Positions 14,266 to 14,278 of a stretch of DNA of 14,278 bases are shown piece by piece; the first letter of the stretch is position 1, and the number at the start of each line of letters is the position of its first letter. The DNA is taken from NCBI GenBank assembly GCA_020072905.1, contig JAIQGB010000069.1:1-14278 (forward strand). Direction: 5' to 3'. A model generated the notes under the pieces. It did not search any database. It saw nothing but the letters and a program-made list of their open reading frames with translations, and had not been told where the DNA came from. The DNA is from Terriglobia bacterium (lineage in GTDB: Bacteria; Acidobacteriota; Terriglobia; UBA7540). A program made the translations under genes and the position numbers.

Positions 14266-14278
14266 CCGCCGGTCACAG

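Overview
The window is about 60% G+C by eye and almost every gene lies on the minus strand, with short gaps, 4-base gene overlaps and Shine-Dalgarno starts. The mix of genes (YggX, a ComM/YifB ATPase, MutM, an unlinked NuoB, a cyanobacterial-type short ThiC, and two membrane glycosyltransferase-like proteins with TPR tails) suggests a chromosomal region of a soil or sediment bacterium. Acidobacteriota is my best guess, but this is inference from gene style, with no marker gene to prove it.

Layout from left to right, all genes on the minus strand. 1-258: N-terminal part of a Gfo/Idh/MocA-type oxidoreductase, cut by the window edge. 323-661: small secreted c-type cytochrome. 854-1129: YggX, an Fe-S/iron protection protein. 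1284-1520: 78-residue protein of unknown function, starting at a GTG that overlaps the stop of yifB (1517-3049). 3239-5598: nuoB, then an exported cyclase-family metal hydrolase, then mutM, transcribed in that order and probably one operon. 5713-10676: a locus that looks like a decayed tandem duplication, read in the direction of transcription as methyltransferase remnant, membrane GT-C/TPR protein, complete methyltransferase, second GT-C/TPR protein. 10763-11839: O-methyltransferase of the acetylserotonin type. 12101-12564: HicA/HicB toxin-antitoxin pair. 12632-13998: thiC broken by a small deletion that shifts the frame and removes an invariant substrate-binding segment. 14114-14265: two copies of a double-hairpin intergenic repeat.

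Perfect TATAAT hexamers on the minus strand sit upstream of yggX, yifB, nuoB and the downstream GT-C gene, and mark likely transcription units. The most interesting points are the duplicated methyltransferase/GT-C-TPR locus (an 88% identical 72-bp direct repeat flanks one GT-C gene), the thiC lesion, the small coupled partner of yifB, a HicA that lacks the usual catalytic histidine, and the paired palindromic repeats. No CRISPR, rRNA, tRNA, transposase or phage genes were seen, and no stretch over 300 bases lacks a gene.
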